This document shows positions 10,169 to 21,038 of a stretch of 64,000 bases of DNA, piece by piece (the first letter of the stretch is position 1; every line of letters starts with the position of its first letter). Below the pieces are notes generated by a model that saw only the letters and a list, made by a program, of their open reading frames with translations, was not told the origin of the DNA and ran no database searches. Position numbers and translations under genes: made by a program. The DNA comes from Darksidea phi (lineage: Eukaryota; Ascomycota; Dothideomycetes; Pleosporales; Lentitheciaceae): positions 1 to 64,000 of the forward strand of contig JASJFT010000100.1 in assembly GCA_030770425.1 (NCBI GenBank), in the 5' to 3' direction.

Positions 10169-11028
10169 GTTGACGCTGCTGGGGATGAAACGAAGGATGG
10201 GATGTGAAAGAAGGTGTAGGCACAGGAAAGAAGAGAAAGCTAACAGAAGAGGAGGGGGCGAGAGTATGTCTACTATGGGCGATTTTGATATGCCGGCAGT
10301 AGCAAAGTACAGATTAGTGAATCCATCCAAGTACCGAGCAGGGATTCGAAGCTATCCTTTGTGGGCTAATCCTGCCACTCAAGCCGATTGGCTAAGATTA
10401 TCGTCTTGGCCGTATAATTCATCTTCGAGATACCGACGAAATTTGACGATCATGTACTATTGGTCCAAATAAGTCGCTTATTTCCCCGCACTCTTTGGTT
10501 GCGCATCGCAGGGCTGGCTTCAATGCTTAACCGAAAGATTACTTTACTTTGCTGTTTATTGCCGCAAGTACCTCTAGTTGTATCAACGGCATTCTCCTTA
10601 AATACCCTCTATACGACCTACGTGTCGCTTTCAACTATTTACGCCTAGCCCGCCTCCTTATCTTATCTCCATCTTTGCGCAATTTTGCTAATGGATCTTC
10701 CCCAAGCTTACTTGCTCCACCGTTTCGTTGCAGAAAAACGCCTAGAAAATTGACTTTCATCCACAGTTTTTTAAGCAGACCGTGCTAGCGATGTAGGGAT
10801 CGAAAGATCGAGGACCAAGTGTAATCCAGTGTTCACTACGGTTCCAGTCCCCCCTAAATTAAGGGGGCCCAGCGGGGCCCTAATTTTAAGACAAAAAAAA
10901 TAAACGTTTAAAGATAGTATAATATATAAAAAAAAAAGTTATTTACGATTTTTCTTAATTTTTTTTTATTTTAATTTTTTTAGAAATATGTAAAAAAAAA
11001 ATTCTCTTATTACTTTACATAATATCTA
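10169..11028. other. Intergenic with AT-rich tract and G/C palindromes
   Basis: The first few hundred bases should hold the DUF1996 promoter. Around 10850-10882 there are nested palindromes (ccccctaaattaaggggg, then ggggcccagcggggccc) followed to about 11010 by an A/T-only-like tract with long A and T runs. The palindromic block resembles a transposon end, but no partner was found nearby. Confidence 0.45.
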
Positions 11029-11127
11029 GAGCCCTTACGATTAGTCGACAAATCGTAAGGGCTTACTAGGTACAGCGAACTAACAGCCCTCGCGATTAAA
11101 TGACTAATCGCGTGAGCTCAGTAGCTA
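11029..11127. repeat. Two adjacent perfect or near-perfect hairpins
   Basis: The first hairpin pairs gcccttacgat with atcgtaagggc around 11031-11063 (11-bp stem, loop of about 10). The second pairs cgcgatta with taatcgcg around 11087-11112. They lie directly between an AT-rich tract and the minisatellite. Confidence 0.6.
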
Positions 11128-11284
11128 GCTGATATCGAGCTCAGTAGCTGGCTGATATCGAACTCAGCAGCTGGCTGATATCGAGCTCAGCAGCTGGCCT
11201 ATATCGAGCTCAGCGGCAGGCTGATGCAGAGGTCGGCGGCTAGCCTATATCGAGCTTAGTAGCTAGCGTATATCGAGCTTAGGA
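11114..11284 (+). repeat. 23-bp minisatellite, seven units plus a partial
   Basis: Units of the type gagctcagtagctggctgat followed by atc start at 11114, 11137, 11160, 11183, 11206, 11229 and 11252, each exactly 23 bp, with a partial eighth at 11275. The differences between units are mostly transitions. It ends about 150 bp from the 5S rRNA gene. Confidence 0.9.
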
Positions 11285-11420
11285 GGGTACCTTACTTAGT
11301 CGTATGGACTATATAGTTCTTATTATATTACTATAGTCAAAAGTCCCAGGACAGGTAGTTACTGTCGTAAAACACATTACGCCTTCTGCCTAGAGATCCG
11401 ACGGCTGACCAAAAGATGCA

Positions 11421-11438
11421 GCAAAAAAAAGAACAAAA
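11421..11438 (-). terminator. Pol III terminator of the 5S gene
   Basis: Read on the minus strand, the 5S 3' end is followed by TTTTTGTTC and then a run of eight T residues, as expected for RNA polymerase III termination. Confidence 0.6.
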
Positions 11439-11557
11439 ACATACAACAGCAGGTATTCGCTAGTGGTCACCCACCTAACTACTAATCTGCCGGTACGCTG
11501 CTTAAATATGGCTGAGCGAACGGGAAGCCTTGTATTCAGCGTCCTATGGTCGTATGT
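11439..11557 (-). rRNA. 5S ribosomal RNA gene (dispersed copy, possibly mutated)
   Basis: The minus strand from 11557 reads ACATACGACCATAGG and runs through CTTCCCGTTCGCTCAGCC, GTTAGGTGGGTGACCAC and AGCGAATACCTGCTGTTG to GTATGT: the full 119-nt fungal 5S with pairing ends (helix I) and the internal control region. Several positions differ from the usual ascomycete 5S by C-to-T or G-to-A (for example GTTCGC for GTCCGC, CATATT for CGTACT), so this copy may have been touched by RIP and could be a pseudogene. Single dispersed 5S genes are normal in Pezizomycotina. Confidence 0.8.
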
Positions 11558-11622
11558 GAAAGATACGGCCCCGATATATAATATTAAGGTTGTTAAGTAT
11601 ATGACGTAGAAAATTTCACATA

Positions 11623-12420
11623 CTAAATCGCCTCTGTAGCTTCTCCGGATAGGAACTCTTCTAGGATGTCAACGGGCGATTCCTGGAGAATTACCGATAG
11701 ATGCTTGTGCAAGTCGGGCTCGTTTCGGTACACCCGGACGCCGTGGCTGTCGGCCACGGATTGGCTTCGCAACGACCGGGAAGAGAAGGCCGGGCGGCGG
11801 CCGGACTGCTTGTTCACCGCTCGTGTGCAGGGTCCAGGCTCGTGGCAATGGCAGCTTGGTATGTTTCCTGAGCAGATAGTTCGTGTGTTCCTTGTCGTCG
11901 AACAGATCGACCAGATTGTGTCTCGTGCTGTCCAGTTTGGGAAGTTGATTGCTCTGATTTCTACACAAGCTGAGTATCTAGCTATACACAGAGAGAGGGC
12001 CCCCAGCACAGGCCACCCATGGACCAGGCTTGACCAAGCATTTCCACATCTCCTCAATATCACCGCGTTAACCGTTGCTTTTAGGGAATCTCCTCATCAA
12101 ACGGAGTCCTGAAGCGTTCTGTTGTACAGACAGAGCCGTGACAGATTGGGTGGTTGGCCGACCACGAGCACATCGTTGCGGTATATGGCAAGAGCAGCCC
12201 ACGCTTGGAGGCGATGCGAGGCAAAGAGGATCGTGTTCCCCCAAAGGTGCGTCGCGCCGGCCGCGATGGCGGAGAGAATTCCCGCCTCATGGCCGGGAAA
12301 GCACCATCCATCGTCCTCAGAGGGCTTGGGCTGCTGCGTTGGGATGATGACCTGGACGCCTGATTTACTGGGTACATAGGCAATGTCAGCGCCAGAATCG
12401 CGGTACCCTAAGCTATATCG
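11623..12420 (-). pseudogene. Frameshifted ATP-grasp protein relic
   Basis: Reading the minus strand in pieces gives VQVIIPTQQPKPSEDDGWCF, then AAGATHLWGNTILFASH and YRNDVLVVGQPPNLS from one frame (about 12420-12110). FDDKEHTNYLLRKHTKLPLP and LLFPVVAKPIRGR follow in another frame, and SHGVRVYRNEPDLHKHL to VDILEEFLSGEATEAI in a third (ending with TAG at 11623-11625). In this order they form the N-terminal and ATP-binding part of a fungal ATP-grasp enzyme of the D-Ala-D-Ala-ligase/carbamoyl-phosphate-synthase fold. At least two frameshifts and the loss of both ends mark it as dead. The substrate is unknown. Confidence 0.7.
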
Positions 12421-12862
12421 CTGGTCAGGGTCGTACGATGAAGCTATAGCCTAAACCAACGTTCGGCGTCGATGAACTAATTGTAGACGTTACGTATGCA
12501 AAACAGACTCCAGCCTGCCTCGGTGGAGTGGCAGGCTGCTTGGGTCGAGTTATACTGCATGTAAAAGCAACGCCCAGCCTCTTCGACAAATTCCTAATCA
12601 GCAAGTATGGGGTCTAACAGCCTATTAGGCTATTCGAGTGGATTACGGGATAGAGTAAGGTGCATCAGAGGCTACATCGCTAGTTAGAGACATATGATGA
12701 GGTGCTTGAAACTACTATATTTACTATGGTTTAGACCAACACTCGATGTCAGCGACCTAAATAGAACTGTGATGCCTGCAAAAGCAATCCCAGCCTGCTT
12801 AGGCAGTATTACGTCGAGCATGGGGCCCGACAGCCGGTTCAAGAAAGTCGAGTAGATCATAG
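12410..12862 (+). repeat. Diverged tandem duplication (about 230-bp unit)
   Basis: The segment 12410-12640 (gctatatcgctggtcag ... ggggtctaacagcc) is echoed at 12672-12862 (gctacatcgctagttag ... ggggcccgacagcc) with the same order of shared blocks, including gcaaaagcaa and cccagcct. Differences are largely transitions. It is non-coding. Confidence 0.55.
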
Positions 12863-13599
12863 AGGACGGTACGAGGAGAGGAAGGATTAACAGAGACGAT
12901 TTGAAAACAAGAGGAAGCCCGGATGAGCGATCTCTTGAATGAAACTCGCTACAATGTAGGGTGAAATGGTACAAAAGATTTGGAAGGAAAGAAGACTGGA
13001 TGACATCATGGTCGCAGAAGGTCGGCACTAATATCTTACCAACGTCAACAGCAGGTCTGCCTGGAGCTCTCTTCGATATACCCAGCTAATCTACCCTGAT
13101 GTTGCATTCTGTGGCGTAGAGGTGCATCGCGACGCGTCTGTCGAGATGCAGACAGCTCCAGATTGGTAGGGCGGTTTGGCAAACCAACGACACTTAGCTA
13201 ACCGATAGCCAAGGCATCCGGTCAAAACTCTCAGCCAATCATGTAGTGGGTGCGGGGTCGCCGAGCGGCTGGCCACTGCACAGCCCCACGAAATGCTGCT
13301 GCCTAGTGACGCGAAAAGTTTGCCTGCTTCCGCGAACCAATACGCTCAACGATCGACCGTGGGCTCCTGAATTTATGCTTTCCACCAGCAACATCAGCAG
13401 AAATCCGACCAAATTTCCATGCCGATAGCATCCATTGGCTGTTTCTGCTAAGCCGTCAACTTCAACCCGTTGGCTCTCGCGACCAGTTTTCCTAAGAAGA
13501 GCGATGGACACACATAAAAACCATCATGAATACCACCAAGAAGCACTTTCACTGGTTAGTGTTGAAGAGAGTACATTATATATATATATATATATATAT
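12863..13599. other. No gene recognised; TA microsatellite
   Basis: No supported gene was seen. A (TA)n run of about 25 bp lies at 13576-13600, directly beside the start of the repeat at 13600. Confidence 0.5.
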
Positions 13600-13795
13600 T
13601 AACACAGGGGGTATAAAGCTAAATCCGAAAAGTATATAAACAGGTATAGCCCTCTCCTCGAGTTATACAAAAGCGTTGATCGTATTATTTTATATAGTTC
13701 GCGCGTTCGATAGCATGAACGGACGCGGTGACCCTTTAGACACATGATTGTCGCGTACTGCCTCAGGTCGTCTCGGAGGAACCGCCAAACCCCGA
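13600..13795 (+). repeat. Repeat D, RIP-mutated copy
   Basis: It is the inverted counterpart of 18633-18845. Shared blocks include attgtcgcgtactgcctcag, ttcgcgcgttcga and gaaccgccaaa. Where they differ, this copy mostly has T for C or A for G (gatagcatgaacggacg here against gacagcgtgaacgggcg). Confidence 0.8.
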
Positions 13796-14743
13796 TCAAG
13801 ACCAGCAGCCATGGGACGTTTCCACGAAATGGCCAGGTGTACATTGTATATATAATCTTTTTCCATACTTGATGGCAAATTTTACTCAGAGTGACTCTCA
13901 GCATTTCGCCAACTCTTCCGTATAACTCTAGTATAAATAGGTACGAATTCAATAGACATGCAGCAGAGGACATGTCGCGAACGAGTCAAAGGCACCTATA
14001 TGTATCAGACAAGTTATTCCCCGGCGCTTCAACTACCGCTTACACGTACGAAAACAAGACATAGAGTCAACAGTCCAATATACACATGCATGGGCTCATA
14101 CCTACCGAAGACAAATGTCGCCTTTGAAAATTCAAAACTCCAGCACAATCTATAGCGCGCCACAGAGCACCCCGGACCACCATGACAAAAACCGCTATCT
14201 TAAAGATATCGTTTATTCGTTTAATATCACCTATCTCCCACCCTATCAACCCGCAGTCCACAATCTCGTACTCTCTCACGCCCCGCCAGACACGCCTAAA
14301 AATCACTCCAACAACTCCCATCCCATCCAATTCATAAAGCAAATAAGCCTCGCGGACTTCTGCAGACGGTAAGCGGACCAAGCTCCGCCAACACCATACC
14401 TCGTAAAACCATCGATAGCGCCATTGCTTGCTTAAGCGCTGAGAAGATCATAAAAGAATGTCTCGATATAAAAAGAATAAACGAAAAAGCTCTTGCTGCC
14501 ACGCCCAAATTCCATGGGACTGTATAGACCGAACATAACACTGGGGTATCTTATACTACCACCTCCAGTATATCCATATTTTGAAGAAGAAACAAACGAA
14601 AAATTGCACAAATTCCTCGCAATCACCAGCACGCCGAATGGCAGACCATCGCCCATATATATATTTACCGTGGTCTTGGTAGCAGTGCCGAAAAAAAAAT
14701 GCCCCTAGTCGGGCTTTTGCCCGTCTTGTCGTTGTCGCAATAG
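13796..14743. other. No gene recognised; downstream region of the regulator gene
   Basis: Open frames on both strands here show no motif. The part next to 14743 is probably the 3' UTR of the Zn2Cys6 gene. Confidence 0.45.
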
Positions 14744-17700
14744 CTAGCCCGCACCCGGCGGGCCTCCGATATTCAGTAAAAGATCAAGCATATCCATGCC
14801 CCCAATATCGGGGCCCATGGCTGTTTGATTGACGTCGGCGCCCCACTGATCAAGCAGCGGCTCCAAAGGCAGCGCAAGCCAATCCTGATCGTACCCACCA
14901 TTGGTGTTCCACTGCGGCGTAGACCAATTTCCATTGTTGTTATAGTCATTGGAATTGAAGCCCGGCGGCGGCATGATCGAGATGCGGTTTGAGTTCACGT
15001 CATACGAATCAGGCGTGATTCCAAAAAGCGGATGCGACGGGACTGGTGTAGCACGGCCCGAAGCGGTGATACCGAGTGAAGGGGACCCTGGGACCGAGGA
15101 GCCGGTTGGCTGGCCAAACATGAAGGGCCCGGGCGGCTGGAGATTGTTTTGCGGTAGTAGTGGGGGCGGCATCATGGGAGTCTGCCCGCGGGTTCGCGGC
15201 GGCGAGCGAGAGCCTGCTCGGGAAATGCCTGTGGATCCGTTTGCCGCTAGGCGGACAAAGCGGCCGCGTATACGGTGGGTAAGGGTGTCCACGAGGTCGG
15301 CGAAGCGGTTTCCCACGTGCACGTCGTCTACGATGGACGTGCGGAGCGCGTACACTGCACGGTCGAGCAGACTCAGCGTTATCGCTACATCGTCTTCGGT
15401 TGCACCAAGAGCGAAGGTTTTGAGGAGAATGATGGCGACCGAGACAATACGGAAGAAGGTGCGGACAGGTGCGTGTCGGAGATAGTCGGGGTACAAGCCG
15501 TCGACTACGACTTTGAGGACATTGCGACTTGCGTCGACGACCTCGCGGATATGATGCCTATCGTTGCCGTACCACTTCACCAGGGTGCTAAAGGGGATTG
15601 CAGAGCCATCGTTACTACCGTTCATACCGTTGTTACCCGAACTAGACGCCACTCCGTTCGGCTGGACATGCGACTGCAGCGGCGTATTGTGAGTGCATCG
15701 TTCAACGACGGCCTGTAGAGCTAGCGAGTTCACATAGACGCGCGTATACTCGTACTCAATCGTGAGGACGTGACGAAGTTGCGTTGGGACTTTACACGGT
15801 CAGACATGCATCACGACATCAGAAACGAACGAGCACCTACCTTGCGGGGCGAGGTCGAAGCCGCGCTTCCAGTCCATAAGCGGAACCTGGAAGCCTTTCA
15901 GCAGCTCCTCATATTTTCCAGATTTGAGCAACTCTCGCGTCTGGCGACGGTTCGGAAAGAGCTTGAGATTACCCATCTCCATGATTTTCGCGATACGGTT
16001 CCAGAAATCCAGGACGAGATCTTGAACAGCATGCCGCTCTTGCGAAGCAATGGACTCCAAGGGAAGCCGCTGGCCGTCGGAGCGCATGCCGTATTGGGGC
16101 GGTGGTGCTTTAATACGAGCTATGCGCTCATTGTATAGCTCGAGAGGTGTCCGTTGGGTAAGTAGGTCCCCATCCTCGCGCTTGACTTGCGGGAGCATCG
16201 ATGTCAGTCCTAACCTACCGCTAGTTTGCGTAATGTATATAAGGAGTAGATCTTTGAGGTGATTCTTCCTGCGGAAGTAGGCCTTGACCGTCGCATGGGA
16301 AAGATGTCGATTGGCGTCCTCGAACTCGGCCTCGCTCGTCTCGTCGAAAACGCCAATCTCGAACGCGAGCGCCGTCGCATTTCCCAGCAACATCCAGCAC
16401 ATGCGGTCACTGCGCCAGCAGGGCTCAAGCCAACTATCGATGCGCTGACCGCCATCTCCCTTTAAATGCTCCGACGCTTGCCCATTCGCGGTCATGTCTT
16501 CGTCAAAATGGTCATCCGGTGTGACAAGCTCATCATCGTCATCACCTGGCGGGAAGTGGAGGGCACGTGGATGCCATTCCGTAAGCAGCATGAGACTCTC
16601 GACTGTGCCCAGAGTCCGCAGACCTTTGCGCGACAGCGGATTCACATCGGAACCGGGTTGCTGTCCCGCTCCGCAAAAGCCACCCCCAAACTGCTCTTGC
16701 CCGTAAATCATTCGATCGATCATTCCCTGAAGGTATTTCCACATCTTCTCGTGGATCAGGTATGAGCGCGAAATCGCACCGGGACCGGCTTGCTCGGGGA
16801 TTCGGAAGCGGGACGATATGGTCAGCAAGGTCATCACCAGCAGTGGCTCCTCTTTGAGGAGCTTCGCGTGCAGCCCATGGTCGCGATAGTCCGGGACGAC
16901 GATGGGCGTCAACGGCGAGAGGTACGTGTAAAAGTAGTCGATATACCGCACTGCTTCCTTTGCTGTAAGCCAGCCGGCGCGCACAAAGCGGAACTTGCTC
17001 CAGGCCCTGATAGCGTCCGCAAAGGTGGCCTCGTTGGGCGGATCCGGTAGGACGGTATGTTGTTGCGCAATGGCTGGGTCGACAGACGGCTCCGCAGCGG
17101 ATCGCGACTGGTTGCGCGCATGTGTCGCCGTCGCTTGAGGGCTCGCGAAATTGCCCTGCGAACCGGGTGTGCTGCCGGGACCCAACGTGGGCCGATGGAG
17201 ACTCGAGCCGCTGTCGGCGCGATGGTGTGCTGCCTCGAAGAGCAGGTTCAGCGCGTCGTGCCCGCTGAAGATCTCGCCATTCTGCAGCGTTGCCGCCGTA
17301 GTATCGTTGAGCTTGTAGTCCTCCTCGTCGTTCGAGTGCGATCGGTGAGCCGTGTTCGGGCGGCGCAAGGGCTCGAGTCGTCCGATGGAGCCACCAGGCG
17401 TCAGAGGCTGTGAGACGTAGGCGCTGCCGTCCGCGCCGCTGAACGAGAGAGGCGTGGGGCGGGTGTCTTCGTCGGGCCTCAGGCGCTTTCGGCCATTGCG
17501 GATCTGGTAGTCGTCGTCTTCGTCGAGGCGCTCGTCCTCGGCGCCATCCGTCTTCCTCTTACGGCGCGTGGCGGAGAAGAAGCACTCCTTGCTCTCGCGA
17601 CGGCAGCGCACGCAAGGCGGGTCGTGGGGATTGTCTACCGGGCCGAGGTCACATCGCACCTGGGAGCGTAAGGAAAGGGGATATCAGCGTTGTCAGAAGC

Positions 17701-17868
17701 CATACCTTGCGACGCCGACACGGAATGCATGCCTGGAAATATCAGCGGGGCTTCTTCAAGGATTTGGAACCGACGCAGACGCACCTGGTACGTTCTTGTA
17801 TGTTGGCCAGGGCCTGACCGGGAGCCCGGAGGGGAAGCACTTGGAATGCCTACCGGCATGGTTGACAT
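14744..17868 (-). CDS. Zn2Cys6 transcription factor (991 aa), perhaps Aro80-like
   Basis: Four exons join in frame: 17785-17868, 17706-17732, 15841-17659 and 14744-15789. The zinc cluster is exact: Cys30-x2-Cys33-x6-Cys40-x12-Cys53-x2-Cys56-x6-Cys63, with basic RRRKVR inside. The first two Cys lie on a 27-nt exon. Basic linker RKRK follows, then a long fungal-specific middle homology region (TLLTISSRFRIP near residue 270) and a conserved C-terminal block around YEYTRVYVNSLALQAVVERC, after which the tail is Gly/Asn/Pro-rich with low complexity. Such proteins are nuclear activators. The overall pattern reminds me of regulators of aromatic amino acid use (Aro80 type), a tentative call. The start at 17868 gives a 28-residue leader before the cluster. 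Both sides carry inverted copies of one repeat, but the gene itself is intact. Confidence 0.85.
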
Positions 17869-18632
17869 ATCCAGAGGTGGTCCAGATATGTGTCGTCGGC
17901 TTGCAGCGGCTCTTTTTGCGATGTGTCGGGCTTTGCGCGATGTCCGGGTCAAGAACGCTGGAAGCGAACGGCCGGTCCCAGCCTCAATAAACCTGCATAT
18001 GCAGGTCTGCAGGCGAGAAGCTTCAAGAGAGAATGTTTGCGCCTCCCGAGCAGCTCTCGCGTGACTCTTCGCTGCGCTCGACTGTGTGCTTTGCCTCTTT
18101 TTTTGCTGATCTGGCGATTGATGGCTGGTGGCGGTCACATGGACTGCGGGGCACCGTACTCGGTCAAACTCGAGTACTTGGAACAAGCTGGCCTGGCTGC
18201 TGGTTCGTCAATCCCTTCAATCCTGCTCACCCACAGCCGCCAGCAAGAATGAAAAGTCTTACTGTTGTACCTACCGCCGCCGTCCATGTGATGCCCCAGT
18301 GGTCTTTGAGCTCGCCATCTGATTGGGCAGAGATCACAGCCCGGCTGAGCCTCTCAGCATTCGCCCCACGTCATCCTTGAGACGCTCAGAACAGGAGTTC
18401 GCGGGCTGCCATTGGAGAGCGATAGCATGTCGAGCGTCGATGGTACAATGACGTGAGGGTTGTGAGGCGCCAGTCCCCAGCAATAGGGGGGTCCAGTGAC
18501 TCCAGTCCCCAGCAATAGGGGAATCCAGTAAACGGTAACTGAACTCTTGAACGCGCTATATTCTAGGGGAATAACTGTTATTTAAGTAATACTTTATACT
18601 AGATAGACTTATACGTAGATATAAAAAGTAGT
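17869..18632. other. Promoter side of the regulator gene, with a 20-bp direct repeat
   Basis: No gene was recognised. The block ccagtccccagcaatagggg occurs at 18470-18489 and again at 18502-18521, 32 bp apart. Each copy is itself a cccc...gggg imperfect palindrome. AT-rich DNA follows to 18632. Confidence 0.5.
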
Positions 18633-18845
18633 TTTGGCGGTTCCGCCGTTCGGGCTTCTAGACGACCTGAGGCAGTACGCGACAATCGTGTGTCTGAAGG
18701 GCCACCGCGCCCGTTCACGCTGTCGAACGCGCGAATTGTGTAAAATGATAGGATCGCTTTTGTGTAATTCGGGTAGGGGGCTGTACCCGGTTGTGTAATT
18801 TTTTTGATTTTAGCTCTATACCCCCTCAGGGGGTGTGTTAAAAAC
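18633..18845 (-). repeat. Repeat D, less mutated copy
   Basis: It is inverted relative to 13600-13795. It ends at a short palindrome, accccctgagggggt, which is followed by gttaa. It retains more C and G at the positions that differ, so it looks closer to the ancestral sequence. Confidence 0.8.
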
Positions 18846-19207
18846 AATAATAATAAAAAGTAGTTAAAGTAAGAAATTTAGTAGACCACGTTGAATACAC
18901 CGCTTGGCCCCTACAGTCCATACCAACCATATCCCGTGGTAGTACTTCCAGAAGCCCTCCGAGGAAAAGCATCCCAGCATAGAAACCGAATCCGCATTAG
19001 AGTATAACGCCCGAAGATCGTCGCTGATATGCTCAATGTAGCATAGATACCTCATAGATATATCCTAGTTCCGCCATTCGCACATGAGTTGGCCCAAACC
19101 GCTGGGGGCTGAACTTGGGCAAGCGTAGCGTCGCGGGAGTGACCCTTGAGCTCCCTTCAGAAAGGTTGGGAGCGGCCAAAGCCAAGGGTAAGTCGCTCAT
19201 ATTTTTT
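18846..19207. other. No gene recognised
   Basis: Short region downstream of the DUF7726 gene. No motif was recognised. Confidence 0.4.
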
Positions 19208-20387
19208 TTACCGGACGTGTGCGCTAGACGTAACAAAACATCTATTGTGGGAAGGTGTTGTGGTATCAACACCACCTGTTTCAATATAGATTCCCTCCAT
19301 CTCCTCACGTGTCTTAGACTTCTTCTTGCCTTCCTTGATCCTCAGCTTCTCGAAAAAACAGTAGGCTGCATAGTACACACAACTAGTATTACCGGCATCT
19401 GGGCCCTTCTTGTTGCGAAATGCGGCGAGTTGGTTTGACTGGATGCGCTGGTTCTTTGAGTGAAACTGTGCCGCCAAATCACGCAAAAATTGAGCTTGCG
19501 TGACTCCATCCTTTTTGAGATAGGCGTTGATCTTCCTGCGAACTTCATCGCAGGTGTCATAAACCTCAACTGAGTCCATTTCTTCGCCCTCGAGATGGAC
19601 ATCAGATATATCGGTCTGCGGAGCCTTAGACACTGAGCCGGCGCTAAGTTTTCGCTTTTTGTTATTTTTTGGATCAGGAATGCCTTTCATCTCGCGTTTC
19701 TTGAAGAATGCCCAAGCGTTATGGAATGTGGCGCTTCCCATGCCTTTGCTAGGTCCGTTCTGTCGTAAGAACGTATTGTATGAGTTATTGCTAACACCGA
19801 TGGCATCGCAGAATTCGCCTATCTTCATCTCCTTCGAGTCGATGAGAGCACGAATTTTTCGGCGAATTTGATCGCAGTTCTTGTCCATGACAGCTCCTTC
19901 CAAGTCATCATCAGAGTAGTCGTCACTATCATCAGAGCTATTTCCAGGGGGAAACCCCGATGCTGGAGTAGGATTTGCCTTCGTGTGTGTACGCTTCGAA
20001 CCTGTATTTAGCGCAATCCCGCCGGAGGAATTGCCCAAAACGGCTCTATGGACATCTGCTCGACGAGCTTCGGGAACGTGCTTGTCGATAAACTTTCTGA
20101 CTTCGGAGCAGACAAGTTTGTTTTCGACATCATCGATGGTATGAATGCCCTTGCCCCCGACTTCGACGCAATCATCACCAATAAAAATGCCACTGTGTGG
20201 TCCGCTGGCCGCGTCTTTGAAAGCAATGTAAACTTCAAGACTCTTGAGCAGGCCTAACGGTAACTCAGCATTGGTGGCTAGATCAGCCAGAATGCGTCTA
20301 TTTGCCTATTAATTCCGCAGGTAATTAGTCAAGCTCACTATGCTCTTCTAAACTACACACCGTTTTTGGTTCCTGACTCGAAGTCAT
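19208..20387 (-). CDS. DUF7726 double-domain protein (374 aa)
   Basis: A 27-nt first exon (20361-20387, MTSSQEPKT) joins across a 55-bp intron with a ctaat branch site to exon 19208-20305. The protein has an N-terminal segment of about 120 residues that I do not recognise (KSLEVYIAFKDAASGP). An acidic linker (SSDDSDDYSDDDLEG) follows, and then two copies of the same helical unit: CDQIRRKIRALIDSKEMKIG with GEFCDAIGVS, and CDEVRRKINAYLKKDGVTQA with FLRDLAAQF. Each is followed by an NGPSKG- or KGPDAG-type motif and an aromatic AFFKKRE / YCFFEKLR helix. This is the fungal DUF7726 pattern; the function is unknown, though the helix-turn-helix-like look suggests DNA or protein binding. An upstream in-frame ATG at 20579 would add 64 residues of low-quality sequence and is less likely. 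Confidence 0.75.
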
Positions 20388-20734
20388 TTTTCGAATAGCA
20401 CTGGCGCGAAAGCTGTTCAACACATGCGGCAAATACTGTGATGTGGATGGTATCAGCTGGTGGACAACACAAGAGGGCAGCGAGTGTACGCTATTATGCG
20501 CTTTAACAATGGGTGGACGATTAGATTGATGGACAGTGGTTTGGTTTAGAGGAGGTTGAATATGCAGTCTGGGGGACATGAGTGGGACGACGCGGTTCTG
20601 AATACACGCCTCTGGCAGAATTTGACCGCCTACCCAATATGGTTAGATACCGTACAATAGGGGGCGAGCCCGCGGTTGGGTAGCGAAAGGCCCGTGCATG
20701 GGAATTTCTCGTTTTATAAGCGTTTTGCTAGCTA
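20388..20734. other. No gene recognised
   Basis: Promoter side of the DUF7726 gene. No motif was recognised. Confidence 0.4.
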
Positions 20735-21038
20735 CTAGAGGTCCCGAATTCCACGCCAATCCTCCACAATGCCGAAAACATCGAATCGTCGCCTATCAGA
20801 GAACGGTACTGGGTGGTAATGTAGATAGGGGGATGGCGTTCGGCGAAACCCTCGGGATCGCCCGTTCATGATCCCCTGGATTCTGCCCCCGGTAGTACCT
20901 AATGTGGGCCAATAGAAGGCTGATATAAGCGTCGGTTTGGACATTTTGAAGATCCTTGAACGTACCCTCCTCCTCATCTTTACCCCAAATGTGAGACAGT
21001 ATCGCATATGCGGGGAATGTGTTAAATGATATCCTCAC
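20735..21038 (-). pseudogene. HET domain fragment
   Basis: The minus strand reads FPAYAILSHIWGKDEEEGTF and then KDLQNVQTDAY, the opening block of fungal HET (heterokaryon incompatibility) domains. Nothing of the rest (WVDTCCID, RxWCLQE) follows in this or neighbouring frames, and a normal start is lacking. The DNA beyond is AT-rich (21120-21270). This is a relic. Confidence 0.6.

Noticed and set aside
10327..10360. gggattcgaa resembling a tRNA T-arm
   Set aside because: The stems do not pair and no A-box or acceptor stem is present.
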